From Symbiodinium sp. CCMP2592 (Eukaryota > Sar > Dinophyceae > Suessiales > Symbiodiniaceae): a DNA stretch of 64,000 nucleotides. Position numbers and translations under genes: made by a program. A model generated the notes under the pieces. That model was not told where the DNA came from and did no database searches. It saw only the letters and a list, made by a program, of their open reading frames with translations. The stretch's first letter is position 1, and the number at the start of each line of letters is the position of its first letter. The DNA is taken from the NCBI GenBank assembly GCA_905221615.1, contig CAJNDT010006127.1:288001-352000 (forward strand). The letters are read 5' to 3'. Positions 8,865-18,605 of the stretch are shown in pieces.

Positions 8865-11800
8865 GCCTCATGCAGATTTGGAGTGCATGCTGCAGTAGAG
8901 GAACACATGTGTGCACGTGCTCGGCCTTCTTGCTGGATTTGGCCCCACACAGAGAGCAAGGAATCGAAACTGAGCCCACCCACGCTGCACAAAGAAGTTG
9001 CACTTTAGGCTGCATGTCACGCCAAAGCTCACTGTGCTGGCGTTGCATGTGCGTTTTGTAACGCTGTTTGGAAAGGTCTGCACGACAGATCTGACATGTA
9101 CCGAGCATTGGTTTTACCTCCTCAGCTGAAGGATAAGGCTCATCGCTCGGCGCCGTCATGTCAGCGGCATCCTTGGGACCTCCATTAACGAACCATGACA
9201 TTGCCAACTGAAACAAGGCCGGGCATGTGGCACGATGATCCCTGCCTTGTTGGGCCTTGTGTCCGCACCACTGACATGTCCCTTTGATGGGGGCAAGGTT
9301 GTTGGTGCACCACACTCGCAAACGAGAACTGTGCGCCTTCCATTCGTCCTTGTGGACGCGGCCGTAGTGGACCTTCATATAATTCTCATTGGGCAACCAT
9401 TGCCTGCACAACGCACACCGCTCGAGGAGCTCCTTTTTGAGGTCGTCATTCGGGGGGTTGAGCATGACCTCGGGAAACACAATTTCATCAGCAAGGACCT
9501 TGGCAAGCAGTGGGGGGTGGACGTCATCATAGCCAGCTCGCTCGGGGGCTTGGCATCGTCCAAGTTGCACATGTCGCTGTAATTCCTCCCATGTGCCGAA
9601 CTTGTGCCCGCAATTGATGCACTGCGGGAGGCCGTCCTTACCATGAAGTAGCCGATCGAAGCTCTCACCCTTGGCCTTGTTCTCGCCACTGCGATGGACC
9701 TTGGCACGATGTTGACGGAGTGATGCTGCCGTGGGGAAGCGTTCGCCACAATCAGGACAGGGCAAATCATCGGTGGCCCCCGTGTTGGAGGAGTCAGCCG
9801 CCAGTTCCTGTAAGCCGTGTAACACCTCAGTTTCATGGGCCAGCAGCGCGGCATCGAGCCTGAAGTCGCCGGGGGAAAGCTTGGCGCGAAGCTGCTCCGT
9901 TCGGTCCAAAGTGTTCCGTTGCCTGTCGATGAGAAGCTGCAGAGGAGTTGGCATTCCCAGGTTGAGCAGGAATTGAGCGTCAGACTCCAGTGTCAAATGC
10001 CGTGGCCGTCCAGCTATGGCCCGAAGTTGCCTGAGGAGTGCAACCCTAATGCATGAAGCACCTTTCTCAGTGAGTCCCGAGGCAGTGAGCGAGTAGAAGA
10101 CCGTGGGTAGCACATAGGCCTTCCAGAGTCTCAGCCGTTTCGCCAATGGCCACGTGCGTTTAGAGTGAAGATGCTGGCGAAGCCGGTTGTAAGTGGCAAT
10201 CCCTGCCTGGCAACGGTGCGTGGCATTAAGTTCTTCGAACCGACCAAAGGAGATGATGGCTCCAAGATATGTGTGCTGGGCCTTGACGGGTAAAGTGAGG
10301 TCCTGGTTCAGCCGAAGATGGTGCTTGCCCTCATGTTTTACAACGATCTTCCGACGATAGGCCTCGGCTTGAGGGCCCGCCAATTTGAGGAGAATAGCTG
10401 TTTTGTCCTTACTCACCGTGAGGCCTTGTTGTTCCAACAGGTTGATGATGGCCGTGGCTTCTGAGATCGCGGCCGCCACATCCTCTCGAGAGTGGAACGT
10501 CCACTTGAACAAGTTGTCATCGGCATATCCAATCAAGCGCTGCCTGCACCAATCAACCCCAAGCTGCTGCTCCAAAAGATGAGTGAGGTAAACAACCACA
10601 CAGTTCCATAACGAAGGTGATAGCCTGCACCCCTGACGGATCCCCCGGGAAGTCGGGAACGTTTGCGCGTGGCCTTCTTTCTGCACTACATAGCGAACGG
10701 AGTGAACCCATCGTAGCAAAAGGGAGCGAAGACTGAGGGGGACACCAATGTGAATCAGAGCCTGCTCCAGGAGGTCCCGGCCCACTCTGTCGAAGGCCTG
10801 CGTCAGGTCGATGCTCAGCAGCATGCCGCCAGCACATCCCTTTGCCTGGTGACCGGCAAACTTGTCGTAGAGGGATCTGTTCTGTGCCTGGCTGAGCGAG
10901 CGCACAGACTTGCAGTGGATAAAGGCGTGTCCAAGAGCTTGCTGCACCGATCTACCAGGTAGAAAGCCATATTGATGACGAGCTTCCATGTGGGGCAAGA
11001 TGTAGGTGTCGAGCTGCTTTCGGAGTAGTCCCGATACCGCCTTACCGACCGGGTCAAGTAAAGCAATCGGCCGGAGGTGCTCCGGTTTGTTCCCCGCCTT
11101 GTTGGCCTTCTGCAGAAAGGTGAGCCAGGCATCGGCCCAGGCAGTGGGTATGTGAGCGCCGCTAGAGCGCCATTCCTGAAGAAGTCCTCGTTCCAGGACC
11201 TGCGACACCGGCTCTGCGACACAGCTCCAAAGTGCATGAGGTGCGTAATGTGCCGGTGCAGCTTTGTTCGATGGCAGGCTTGCAAGGGCCTGTTGCACAG
11301 CATCCATTTCGAGGTCAAACGTCGTGGCAGACGGTGCCTGCACTGGGTCTTCGGCCGTTGTGACCTCTTTCCAGTACGATGCGAGTGCCTGGACTTCGGC
11401 CTGAGGCATAAGAATCGCCCCCGTACTCGAACGGAGCTGAGCTCTGGCCTTCGGTTGCTTGGGCACGTGCCTGCGCAGCAGAAAGAAGAGATGATCGATA
11501 CGTCCATGGTGATCCTGTGCCTCCGCATGCCGTAGAAGTTCATCAAAGCGATGTCTGCGAAGGAGCCGGCTGTTACGACGTACGATTTGGTGCAGCTGGT
11601 GAAACCGGGCTCTGCACCGCCAAGCCCGAAAGCAAGCTCGAAGACCTGAAGCACATTTCTGAAATTGTTGTCGGGCCAACCTGTACTGCAACCACATTTC
11701 CCTGATGGACCCTTCATGCTGTGCATCTTGCCATGGTGGGTGTAGCCCACTCGGTCTCACAATGTGGAAATGATCCCTGCTCGCCTTCATGAGAACTTGA

Positions 11801-13263
11801 TTCACACGATCAGGGCAGAAGTCATGCATAGCTTGGAGCTCCCTGGAGACTTGTGCCTTGAAGTCCTGAACATCTGGCCCATCTGCTGCGATCCTGTCGG
11901 CTAGGAGCTTACACTTCCACTGCGGCCAAGCGGGCTGGGGTCGCGGCCGAGCGAATTGGAATCGGCGGAAACGCACTGTTACAAGCACGGGTAGATGCCT
12001 GCCACCACCTCTCCAGCGAGCCACCGGAAAGGTCACTAGCATACGCGCCGATGAGCTGAGCGTAGGACCTTTGCGTCGCACCAGCACGTAGTCCAGGAAG
12101 GAGCGGGTTTTCTGCGAGTGATGTTCAAGTATGTGTGTGTAGCTGCCCTGCTTACCGAAGGTGTTCACTGCCTGCAAGCCGAAGTCGTGAAGGATGGCCT
12201 CGAAGTCCTGTGCATCCGCCGACGGGGTCGGGTTGTTCGAACTCATACCTGTGCCAAAGAACGGGGCTTTAGGCTGCACCACGGTATTAAAATCTCCACA
12301 TACCACAAGTTGATTGCCTCGGGGTAGCTGCCCCAAGGTTTGGCGGAGCGCTGCCCACACCTTCGATCGTTTGGCTAAGATGTCCGCTTCATTGCTCCAG
12401 CCACCCCATGCATGCAGATAGGCACCTACCACGTCCACCCATCCATGCTTATGTTGTGCCCGTACGTGGAGAAGTCGTCCTTCCATCACGTGGGAGTAGC
12501 GCACCGAACCATTATCAAAGACCGACCGTCTCAGCATGATCATAACCCCAGCCTGCGCCCGCGAGCTCGTAGCGTTCATGCCGCTCTGAACGCAAAGCCA
12601 GTCCCCCGCAAAGAACTCCGAACACTCCTTCATCCATGTCTCTTGGAGGCAGACAACATCGCAATCACAACCGCGCAACCACGTGTAGAACTCGTCCTTT
12701 AAGGTCGAGAACCCTCCGCAGTTCCAGTTTATCACCGTGATCGCAGCTGAAGCCTGGGAACGAGTGCCGGAATCAACGAGGGGCCTCTGTTCATGCTGTC
12801 CGCGGTTGGGTAGATACTGGGCTCTGAGCTCATGAGCTTGCATGATACGACCACGATAGCGAGCAAAGCCATCCCGACCTGCTCTTGCCAATGCTCGTTT
12901 GTATGCTCTCTTTCGGGAAAAACTGTAGCTGTTCTGGCCTTTAGCACAAAATTTCGCAGCATCGGGCGCCTTGTTGTCATCACGATGTGTGCTGCTCCTC
13001 AAAGACGTGTGCTTCGCCTCTGAACCCTCACCTCTGCTGTCTGGAGCACCCTGATGAGACCCAGACTTCACAGCCAGCGGACTTGGGACCGCTGCGGCCA
13101 CATCGAGATCATGCTGTAGGTTTGCTGCATCTGTTGAACTCTGAACATGTAAATTGCCAGAAAGCATGCCAAATAGTGAGAAAATCGTGAAAAGCATGTA
13201 AAGAATACCCATGAAAAGTGGCAATTGCAAAAGACAGAGGCAACGACGGCTGCTGGAAACCAT
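8865..13263 (-). CDS. LINE-A ORF: endonuclease, reverse transcriptase and six zinc fingers
   Basis: The frame opens with ATG at 13263. Residues 1-40 include a strongly hydrophobic stretch (LFMGILYMLFTIFSLFGML), unusual for a LINE. Residues about 170-430 form an APE-type endonuclease (INWNCGG, CLQETW, VVCGDFNTV, SFLDYVLVR, RHLPV). The RT spans about 690-980: LRPIALLDPVGKAVS, LLSIDLTQAFDRVG, SRGIRQGCRLSPSLWN and the catalytic IGYADDNLF near residue 913. From about 1168 to 1460 come six C2H2/C2HC-like fingers (for example CPDCGERF ... HRAKVH, CQICRADL ... HMQRQH). The frame stays open to 7462, but after about 8870 the likely protein lies in another phase. It would perform target-primed reverse transcription. 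Confidence 0.92.
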
Positions 13264-13336
13264 GCGAAGCTACGGCTACCGCTACCCCGCCCCAGCCCAC
13301 CACTCGCAGCAAAAACAGTCTCGGGCCGAGAGGCTT

Positions 13337-13349
13337 CATTCACAGAGCT
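13337..13349. repeat. Right target-site duplication of LINE-A
   Basis: Exact copy of 6715-6727. On the minus strand it encodes SSVN of the interrupted RT. Confidence 0.93.
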
Positions 13350-14362
13350 CCCCGACAAGTCATCTATTAGTCGCACCTTTTGGGATTCACCGGAACCCTG
13401 CGATAACCCAAACCTTCTACTGACCAAGGCCTCATCCTCCAAGTCACTAGGACTGATCGGCCCCTCCAACCAGCCCTTGTCATGCTCTTCGGCTGTTTTG
13501 CGTTTCACCTCCCGATCCAGCTCACCTTGTGATCGCACCGACTCCAAGACGTGCTTCCTGGATTGCGATGCTTTGCGATGGACCTCTTGCGGTGATGCCG
13601 AGGCAGGCTTGAATACTTGGGGGAACAAACCCGTGAGTGGCACTTGACCCACTAAATCAGTGCCGTTGATCATTTCTTCGACCACTTCCATATCCTCGTA
13701 GCCTATGTCCTGCAGGAGCTCCTTCCACAAGAGGATTTTCTTAGGCCCTAAGATGTCCCTTAGGTGGGCTGGCATCTCGGCTTTGAGTGCCGCCTCACTC
13801 TCCTCCAAGGCTGCCGCCCTGGCTTCCCACTGCTCGAACCACTTTTCCCTAAACTCAAGCAACTCTTTAGAAGACAAGGATCGGTTGAATTCTACAGCCT
13901 TTTGAAGTGCCCGCGGCAACGGAATTTTCAACAGTTTAGGGTGTCCCGCTTTGCATGCGGCCTGAACAAAAGCATCGGGGGAGTAGGGCACGCCCCACGC
14001 CTGTTCAAGAATGGGCTCAGCAGCACTCGGAGTCACGGCAGAATCGTTGACCCCCCTTTTAACCGACAGTGGTACAGTTCGAAGAAGTTGCGAATCGGCC
14101 GGAATGCGGCTGACAGAAGCAGAGCAGTCTGCGGGAGATCCCATGGTTTTGCAAGGCGGCCCATGGGGGCGCACGGAGCAGCATCTAGGGCTGACTTCGG
14201 CCCACGAACCAGCAGGACGGTGCAATGCTCTGGCACGAGAGCGGGAAATTTGGCCGCAGCAGGTTGAGGCCCAGAGGCCGCGCGGCAAGCAGACAACAAG
14301 CTAGCTGGCTTAGGCAAGGCGGAGGGAGGCTCCCATCCAGTCTGGACTAAGTGAGTCGCCAC
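13337..14362 (-). CDS. YR element 1 polyprotein, linker and start of reverse transcriptase
   Basis: This continues the polyprotein from the methyltransferase-like domain into the RT N-terminus. The upper part (14362 to about 14050) and the lower part (about 14050-13337) are in different phases, so at least one frameshift lies near 14040-14060 and another near 14350. The lower part aligns with YR element 2: VPYSPDAFVQAACK with VYRTPEQFVEEAKK, a charged helical segment, KGWLEGPISPSDLED with MGFLEGPYYDQSQIT, and RT motif 1 KVRLIDDLSGSSVN with KPRPIDNCLESQLN. It stops at the LINE-A insertion and resumes in frame at 6727. Confidence 0.8.
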
Positions 14363-14702
14363 ACAATGGGCGATGGCGGCGGCGGGTAGGCTGTTTCGGC
14401 TTTGGTTGCAAAGCCGGTGGGAGTAAGGCCCCAGGGCTCATGTCGATGTTCCGGTGACTGTCCGGGGCAAGAGCGCTGCAAGGATGAGAAGGCATCATGG
14501 CTGGCAGCCAGGGTCGTTCGCTTCGGGCGTGAGCCGCCGAACATGCAGTGGTCGAAGGAGGTGCGGAACGGGCAGAGATGCGCTATGCTCTGAAAAGGTG
14601 TTGTAGCCCAGAACCAAGATCGGTGCGGATTCTCGCAAACGAAGAGCACGTCACGACGGTGGCATTCCAGCGCGACTTTGGCCAAAAAGGCATTATAATG
14701 CA
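14347..14702 (-). pseudogene. YR element 1 methyltransferase-like domain, C-terminal half (frameshifted)
   Basis: One base out of phase with the preceding segment, this frame gives AFLAKVALECHRRDVLFVCE followed by NPHRSWFW, matching element 2 YAFTYRILRYCLERDIVVSLE with NPANSFLW. The ENP tripeptide corresponds to the ENV-type motif VI of C5 methyltransferases. Further on come FDHCMFGGSRPKRTTL and a PWG motif, both conserved with element 2. The slip lies near 14700, where the upstream frame meets TAA after VEAANAL. The domain is probably inactive in this copy. Confidence 0.7.
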
Positions 14703-15850
14703 TTGGCTGCCTCGACTCGTTGTTTATCGGAACCTTGAAGGTTTGGCAAGCCGTCGGGAAACTCGGAAGAGCGGAGGGGTGGCGGGGCGGGAATGGGCAC
14801 GCCTGAATCATCGCAGATCGGGATGTCCCGCGCACGGCTAGAGGTGCCACAAGGTGGGGCTGCTACCACAGCTGATAGCAGCGGATTGCATAGCCAGAAC
14901 ATGGCTAGATCCTGGCCATCTTGAGTGGTTAGATCCGCAATCAAGGGGGCACACGCCGCAGACTCGATGTGTTTGTGGTCAATGCCATGGGCCGTGACTC
15001 CCAGGCGGCGGAGGCAGGCCGTGACACGAGATGTGCCAGCGAAGAGCTCGAACACAACGGGAGTGGCCGGTGCCTTGAAGACGGGGCGCGGTATCGGCAC
15101 CATGGTCCCTTGTTGAATGACGTCACCTGTGGCCAGGTCGGGGGGGCTAAACCCTAGGGAAACCAATGTTGACTGATCAACCTCCGAAAGGGTCGCGAAA
15201 TCGCGGACTACAAACCCGGCTAAAACTACCCGGTAACCATCCCAAGGCATGGTGGCATGCCGCTGATGGGCATCAAAAGTGATACATGTATTAGAGAGCG
15301 GCAAAAGCTCACCGCACAAGTGCGCGTGGGGCAGCGGCCCTGCATGCTCACCTGAAGGGCTTTCGAGCCACAGCTGGCCTTCTTTGAAGGAGGACACCCC
15401 AATCAAGAAATTTGGGAATCCTTTGGCATTATTTCGGTCTGCGTGCAGCGGTGTGAGCACCTGAGCCATCAGGGCCAAGGAAGTGAACGGCAACTCGTGT
15501 CCCCAACTCTTAGCATAAGCGGCTAGCATCCGACACACGGTCGGAAATTCATGACACGTGCGGCGCAGCCCCAACATGGGGCCTTGGACATAGGCACCGA
15601 CACTGAAGGAAAAACTGGATTGGTAGGTGATGTCAGGATGTGATCTGGCGGGAGCTTCTGACGGCAACAAGCTTATGAGCTGTATTATGTCATCAGAAGT
15701 AATTCTAGGCTTACTGAGGCAAGCAGCTGCGAAATCCTCAGCGGTAGCATGCACTTGATCCTGTTGTGCACTGAGGTCTCCTGTCACGGTAGCTGCAGCT
15801 GAACAGTCATGGACGCGCTCAGCAGGATCATTAACCAAGACAGGATCGGT
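14693..15850 (-). CDS. YR element 1 polyprotein N-terminus: 2OG/Fe(II) dioxygenase-like and C5-methyltransferase-like domains
   Basis: The frame follows Gag directly after TGA (15853-15851) with no ATG; the first start-like codon is TTG at 15838. Counting from 15838, residues about 85-215 resemble the double-stranded beta-helix of 2-oxoglutarate/Fe(II) dioxygenases: LTPLHADRNN (H132, D134), FKEGQLWLE, then FDAHQRHATMPWDGYRVVL with H194 and R203. The HxDxxN pattern is like TET/JBP proteins. From about 262 comes a C5-methyltransferase-like fold: VVFELFAGTSRVTACLRRLG (SAM-binding motif I) and VVAAPPCGTSSRAR with the motif IV Pro-Cys pair. Both domains align with YR element 2. The frame ends by a slip before motif VI. 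Confidence 0.75.
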   Translation of the reverse strand, partial: TDPVLVNDPAERVHDCSAAATVTGDLSAQQDQVHATAEDFAAACLSKPRITSDDIIQLISLLPSEAPARSHPDITYQSSFSFSVGAYVQGPMLGLRRTCHEFPTVCRMLAAYAKSWGHELPFTSLALMAQVLTPLHADRNNAKGFPNFLIGVSSFKEGQLWLESPSGEHAGPLPHAHLCGELLPLSNTCITFDAHQRHATMPWDGYRVVLAGFVVRDFATLSEVDQSTLVSLGFSPPDLATGDVIQQGTMVPIPRPVFKAPATPVVFELFAGTSRVTACLRRLGVTAHGIDHKHIESAACAPLIADLTTQDGQDLAMFWLCNPLLSAVVAAPPCGTSSRARDIPICDDSGVPIPAPPPLRSSEFPDGLPNLQGSDKQRVEAANAL

Positions 15851-17077
15851 TCACGCTCCACCCGCGGCCGGACATTGGCCGATGGGGTGAGCTCCCTCGC
15901 ACTTGGCACACACGTGGGCCCTGTTGCAGTTGGGATGCGTGCATCCCTCCAGATTGTACGCGAAGCAGATGCGCTGCCCCTGCTTTGTCATTGGCTTGGC
16001 TCCTTTCTGTCGCAAAACCAAGGGCATAGGAATGCTGCTGGCATCCTGGGCGCCCTTACCCTTCCCCGTTTTGCCCTTGCCTGGCTGTTTGCCCTTGCCT
16101 GCGCCTTTACCCCCTTTGGAGCCCTCATGATTACGCCACTTATTTGCATTGTCAACGTTGGCTGTATTCTTTCGCTTGTGGCCCGCCGGCAGGGGGACAA
16201 GCAAGGAGGACACCGCGTAGGATTCAAGAGCGACATGAAGTGCACGGTCCATGTCACAGGTTCCATCCGGGTTGGCACGGGGTCTTTTGTTTTCCTCAAG
16301 CATATGCACCCAAACGGCCTTGTCTGCCTGAATCAACTGCTCGATGCCGACGCGCTGGTGGTTCGCTGGGGCCGGTCTGCGAAAGTGCATCATAAGCTTA
16401 GCCAGGTAGCTTTCATACGCACTGAGGCTGACGCAATGTGCCATGACATAAGCATACCCTCTGCGTTTAAACCCCTCAAGCAATGCCAACGCACCGTGAA
16501 CTGGTTGATCCGTTGTTTCTGCATGTTCACGCACTGCGATCTTCCCCGCCTCCACTTCAAGAACTTTCGACGGCTTATGGTGATTCAACAGCTCATGCTG
16601 GCGGGAAACACACTTCTTAATCGGAATGTGCTTGAAAACATTTTCGCGGTGTTGCTCACAAGTCAAGTCTAGCAATGAGTGTCCAGGCTCCATTGTTGAG
16701 TCGATGTGCAACCCAGGGTTAGCAGCCTTAAACATGGTCAAGCGTTGGGACTTTTCAGCCTCGGGTAACTTCTGTTTAGTGGTATTGTCTGGATCCAGGA
16801 TTGACTGACGAAGTGCACTGAGCTGAAGGGTTTGCGACTCGAACAACAGGCGCTTGAATGCAGCAACATCACCCAAGGACAGCCCAGGGAGATTCGCCTC
16901 AAGCCACTCCTTCAAGACCTCTTCGGACAGGTCTTGACCGGGAGTCCCAATAAGATGCGCTGTGGTCCCCAGCGTTCTAACCCCCAGACCCTCTAACTTG
17001 CCCACGGTTGGCTGACTCAAGTTGATCTCCTTGCATCGTCGTTGGAAGTGAGCCTCAGAATCAAGGATGGCAGTCAT
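15851..17077 (-). CDS. YR element 1 Gag-like protein
   Basis: A roughly 408-residue protein from ATG at 17077 (MTAILDSEAHFQRRCKEINL), chosen because element 2 Gag begins similarly with MASANLDSEAAFLDRA; an upstream GTG also lies in frame. The N-terminal two thirds are helical. The tail holds a lysine/glycine nucleocapsid-like tract (GGKGAGKGKQPGKGKTGKGKG) and a Cys/His module: CFAYNLEGCTHPNCNRAH followed by CAKCEGAHPIGQC. It presumably binds element RNA and forms particles. It ends in GGA GCG TGA and the polyprotein continues in the same frame, pointing to stop-codon readthrough. Confidence 0.8.
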   Translation of the reverse strand: MTAILDSEAHFQRRCKEINLSQPTVGKLEGLGVRTLGTTAHLIGTPGQDLSEEVLKEWLEANLPGLSLGDVAAFKRLLFESQTLQLSALRQSILDPDNTTKQKLPEAEKSQRLTMFKAANPGLHIDSTMEPGHSLLDLTCEQHRENVFKHIPIKKCVSRQHELLNHHKPSKVLEVEAGKIAVREHAETTDQPVHGALALLEGFKRRGYAYVMAHCVSLSAYESYLAKLMMHFRRPAPANHQRVGIEQLIQADKAVWVHMLEENKRPRANPDGTCDMDRALHVALESYAVSSLLVPLPAGHKRKNTANVDNANKWRNHEGSKGGKGAGKGKQPGKGKTGKGKGAQDASSIPMPLVLRQKGAKPMTKQGQRICFAYNLEGCTHPNCNRAHVCAKCEGAHPIGQCPAAGGA

Positions 17078-17363
17078 TGCGAAATGCACGTCGGACGAGA
17101 GACTTAAGCTAACGTGTTCTTAGTTTGCACCACATGTTTTCTGTTGTCTTGTTGTGACCAAGTCGCATGACGCTCAACATGTCAAGACTCTCAGCCGGGA
17201 CTGCGCGGGTGGTTCAGCAATGATACTCACATGCACTCCTAGGCTGCGCTCACAGACACTGCAAACCCTCAGCGAATACTGCGCACTCCGTCCGATTTCA
17301 CGGCATAAGTACCGTGAGCTGCTCAACTTTTGTGCCCTCGCACGAGTCCCCTTGGACAAGCCT

Positions 17364-18605
17364 CTAAAGGCCGGCAGCTACCCGTCTACAGTTGTGACAT
17401 GTGCCACTGACCTGCCCAAAACTTTTTGGGACGACATAATTCGATGTCCCAACTTTACCACATGCCAAAATGGCGTTTCCTCCCCCAGACCGTGCAATCA
17501 CGTAATGACATTTCTTGGACTTCACATGTACAAGTGAGTCTTTCAAGCCCCACGGCCAGTCCTGCTTTTGGACCTTTTGAGCGGGCTGCTCATCTTCAGA
17601 CGATGTTCCTGAGCTCTCAGCACTCTCGCTGTTGGATGAGGAGCTGGAATCCGAACTGATGTCCACAATCTCGCCCTGGCTCGGTATATCATCACAAGCG
17701 TCTGGCTCCGATTTAACCGCATCCTCAGACAGCTGGGGAAGTGCAGTGAAATACTCAGCACGTGAGTTGTCCGGTTTGAAGCGTCCTGAAGAGATGTCTC
17801 GAAGGACCTGCTCGAACTCCTTCACTGCCGATGTGGCTAAGTCGACGGCATAAATCGCCTGCGATCCGGCTGTGGCCGATGCATGTCTGCCTAACACTGA
17901 CCTCACTGGCTCGCTTACACCGTGCTTCGAACACCATGAGAGTGGAGTGCGTTTGAGCGAATGTGAGGAGATGCGCTTCAGGCGCTCTTCATCACACACA
18001 GGGCCCAATGCGATCCTCAAGAATGACGTAACCTCTGCTGCTCTGATCTCCCGCTTGGCCAGCATTTCACCATCTGCAGATATGGGGGCCTTCAGAAGCG
18101 GACCCTCAACTTTGCCTTGGACCTCCATGCCTACTGCGCTGAGAGCGTCGAGAGCCGCTGACACCCACTGGGTGCCAGTGACGCCCATTGCTGGGATCAG
18201 CACCGGGAGGAGCTTCTTGGATCGTGCCGTGACGCTGTTGGTCTTATGCATCCCGAGATACAAGACAACATACCCTGAAGAATCGTTGAACTCATGCTCA
18301 ATCCACTGAATGTCCGAAAGGTCGCTGTTCCTACAACGGCCATACAGGGCAAAAAGGCATCTGGCCGACATGGCACGATCGAAGCTGTGGGCTCCCCTAT
18401 CGTCCACCATGGTGTGCAATCGGCGTGTTTCACCCACTGTCAGCTCTTCAGCTTGGCGCAACCATTGAACTCCAACTGACATTAATTTGTTCGGCGATCC
18501 CACACACTCGCCGGCTCTGCAAGACGTCGTCCAAGTGGAAACCAAGCACATGATGAAGGAAACGCATCGCACTGAGGACCCCAGCCCCTTTCGAGGCAGC
18601 CGCAC
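17364..18605 (-). CDS. YR element 1 tyrosine recombinase, catalytic half
   Basis: This encodes the recombinase that would insert a circular DNA intermediate. Catalytic-type motifs are ALYGRCRNSDLSDI (first Arg), ISSHSLKRTPLSWCSKHG (His-x-x region with Lys where most recombinases have Arg), and RSVLGRHASATAGSQAIYAV (LGRH and the candidate nucleophilic Tyr). After an acidic serine-rich linker there is a C-terminal Cys/His module (KKCHYVIARSGGGNAILACG, then CHNCRRV) that is also present in element 2. Authentic sequence begins near 18480; the upstream 40 codons of this frame overlap the N-terminal half in another phase, so the gene is split by a frameshift. Confidence 0.85.
   Translation of the reverse strand: MRLPRKGLGSSVRCVSFIMCLVSTWTTSCRAGECVGSPNKLMSVGVQWLRQAEELTVGETRRLHTMVDDRGAHSFDRAMSARCLFALYGRCRNSDLSDIQWIEHEFNDSSGYVVLYLGMHKTNSVTARSKKLLPVLIPAMGVTGTQWVSAALDALSAVGMEVQGKVEGPLLKAPISADGEMLAKREIRAAEVTSFLRIALGPVCDEERLKRISSHSLKRTPLSWCSKHGVSEPVRSVLGRHASATAGSQAIYAVDLATSAVKEFEQVLRDISSGRFKPDNSRAEYFTALPQLSEDAVKSEPDACDDIPSQGEIVDISSDSSSSSNSESAESSGTSSEDEQPAQKVQKQDWPWGLKDSLVHVKSKKCHYVIARSGGGNAILACGKVGTSNYVVPKSFGQVSGTCHNCRRVAAGL

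Larger units (their letters stand above)
6728..13336 (-). mobile_element. LINE-A, full-length non-LTR retrotransposon nested in YR element 1
   Basis: This 6,609-bp element on the minus strand has a 73-nt 5' leader, a coding region for an apurinic-type endonuclease, reverse transcriptase, six C2H2-type fingers, a helical region and a decayed USP-like domain, then about 320 nt of 3' sequence (6728-7051) ending in a GAAGGAAGGAA tail rather than poly-A. The 13-bp target duplication and clean interruption of the host RT frame show target-primed insertion. Two or three frameshifts in its 3' half indicate that it is now inactive. Confidence 0.93.
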
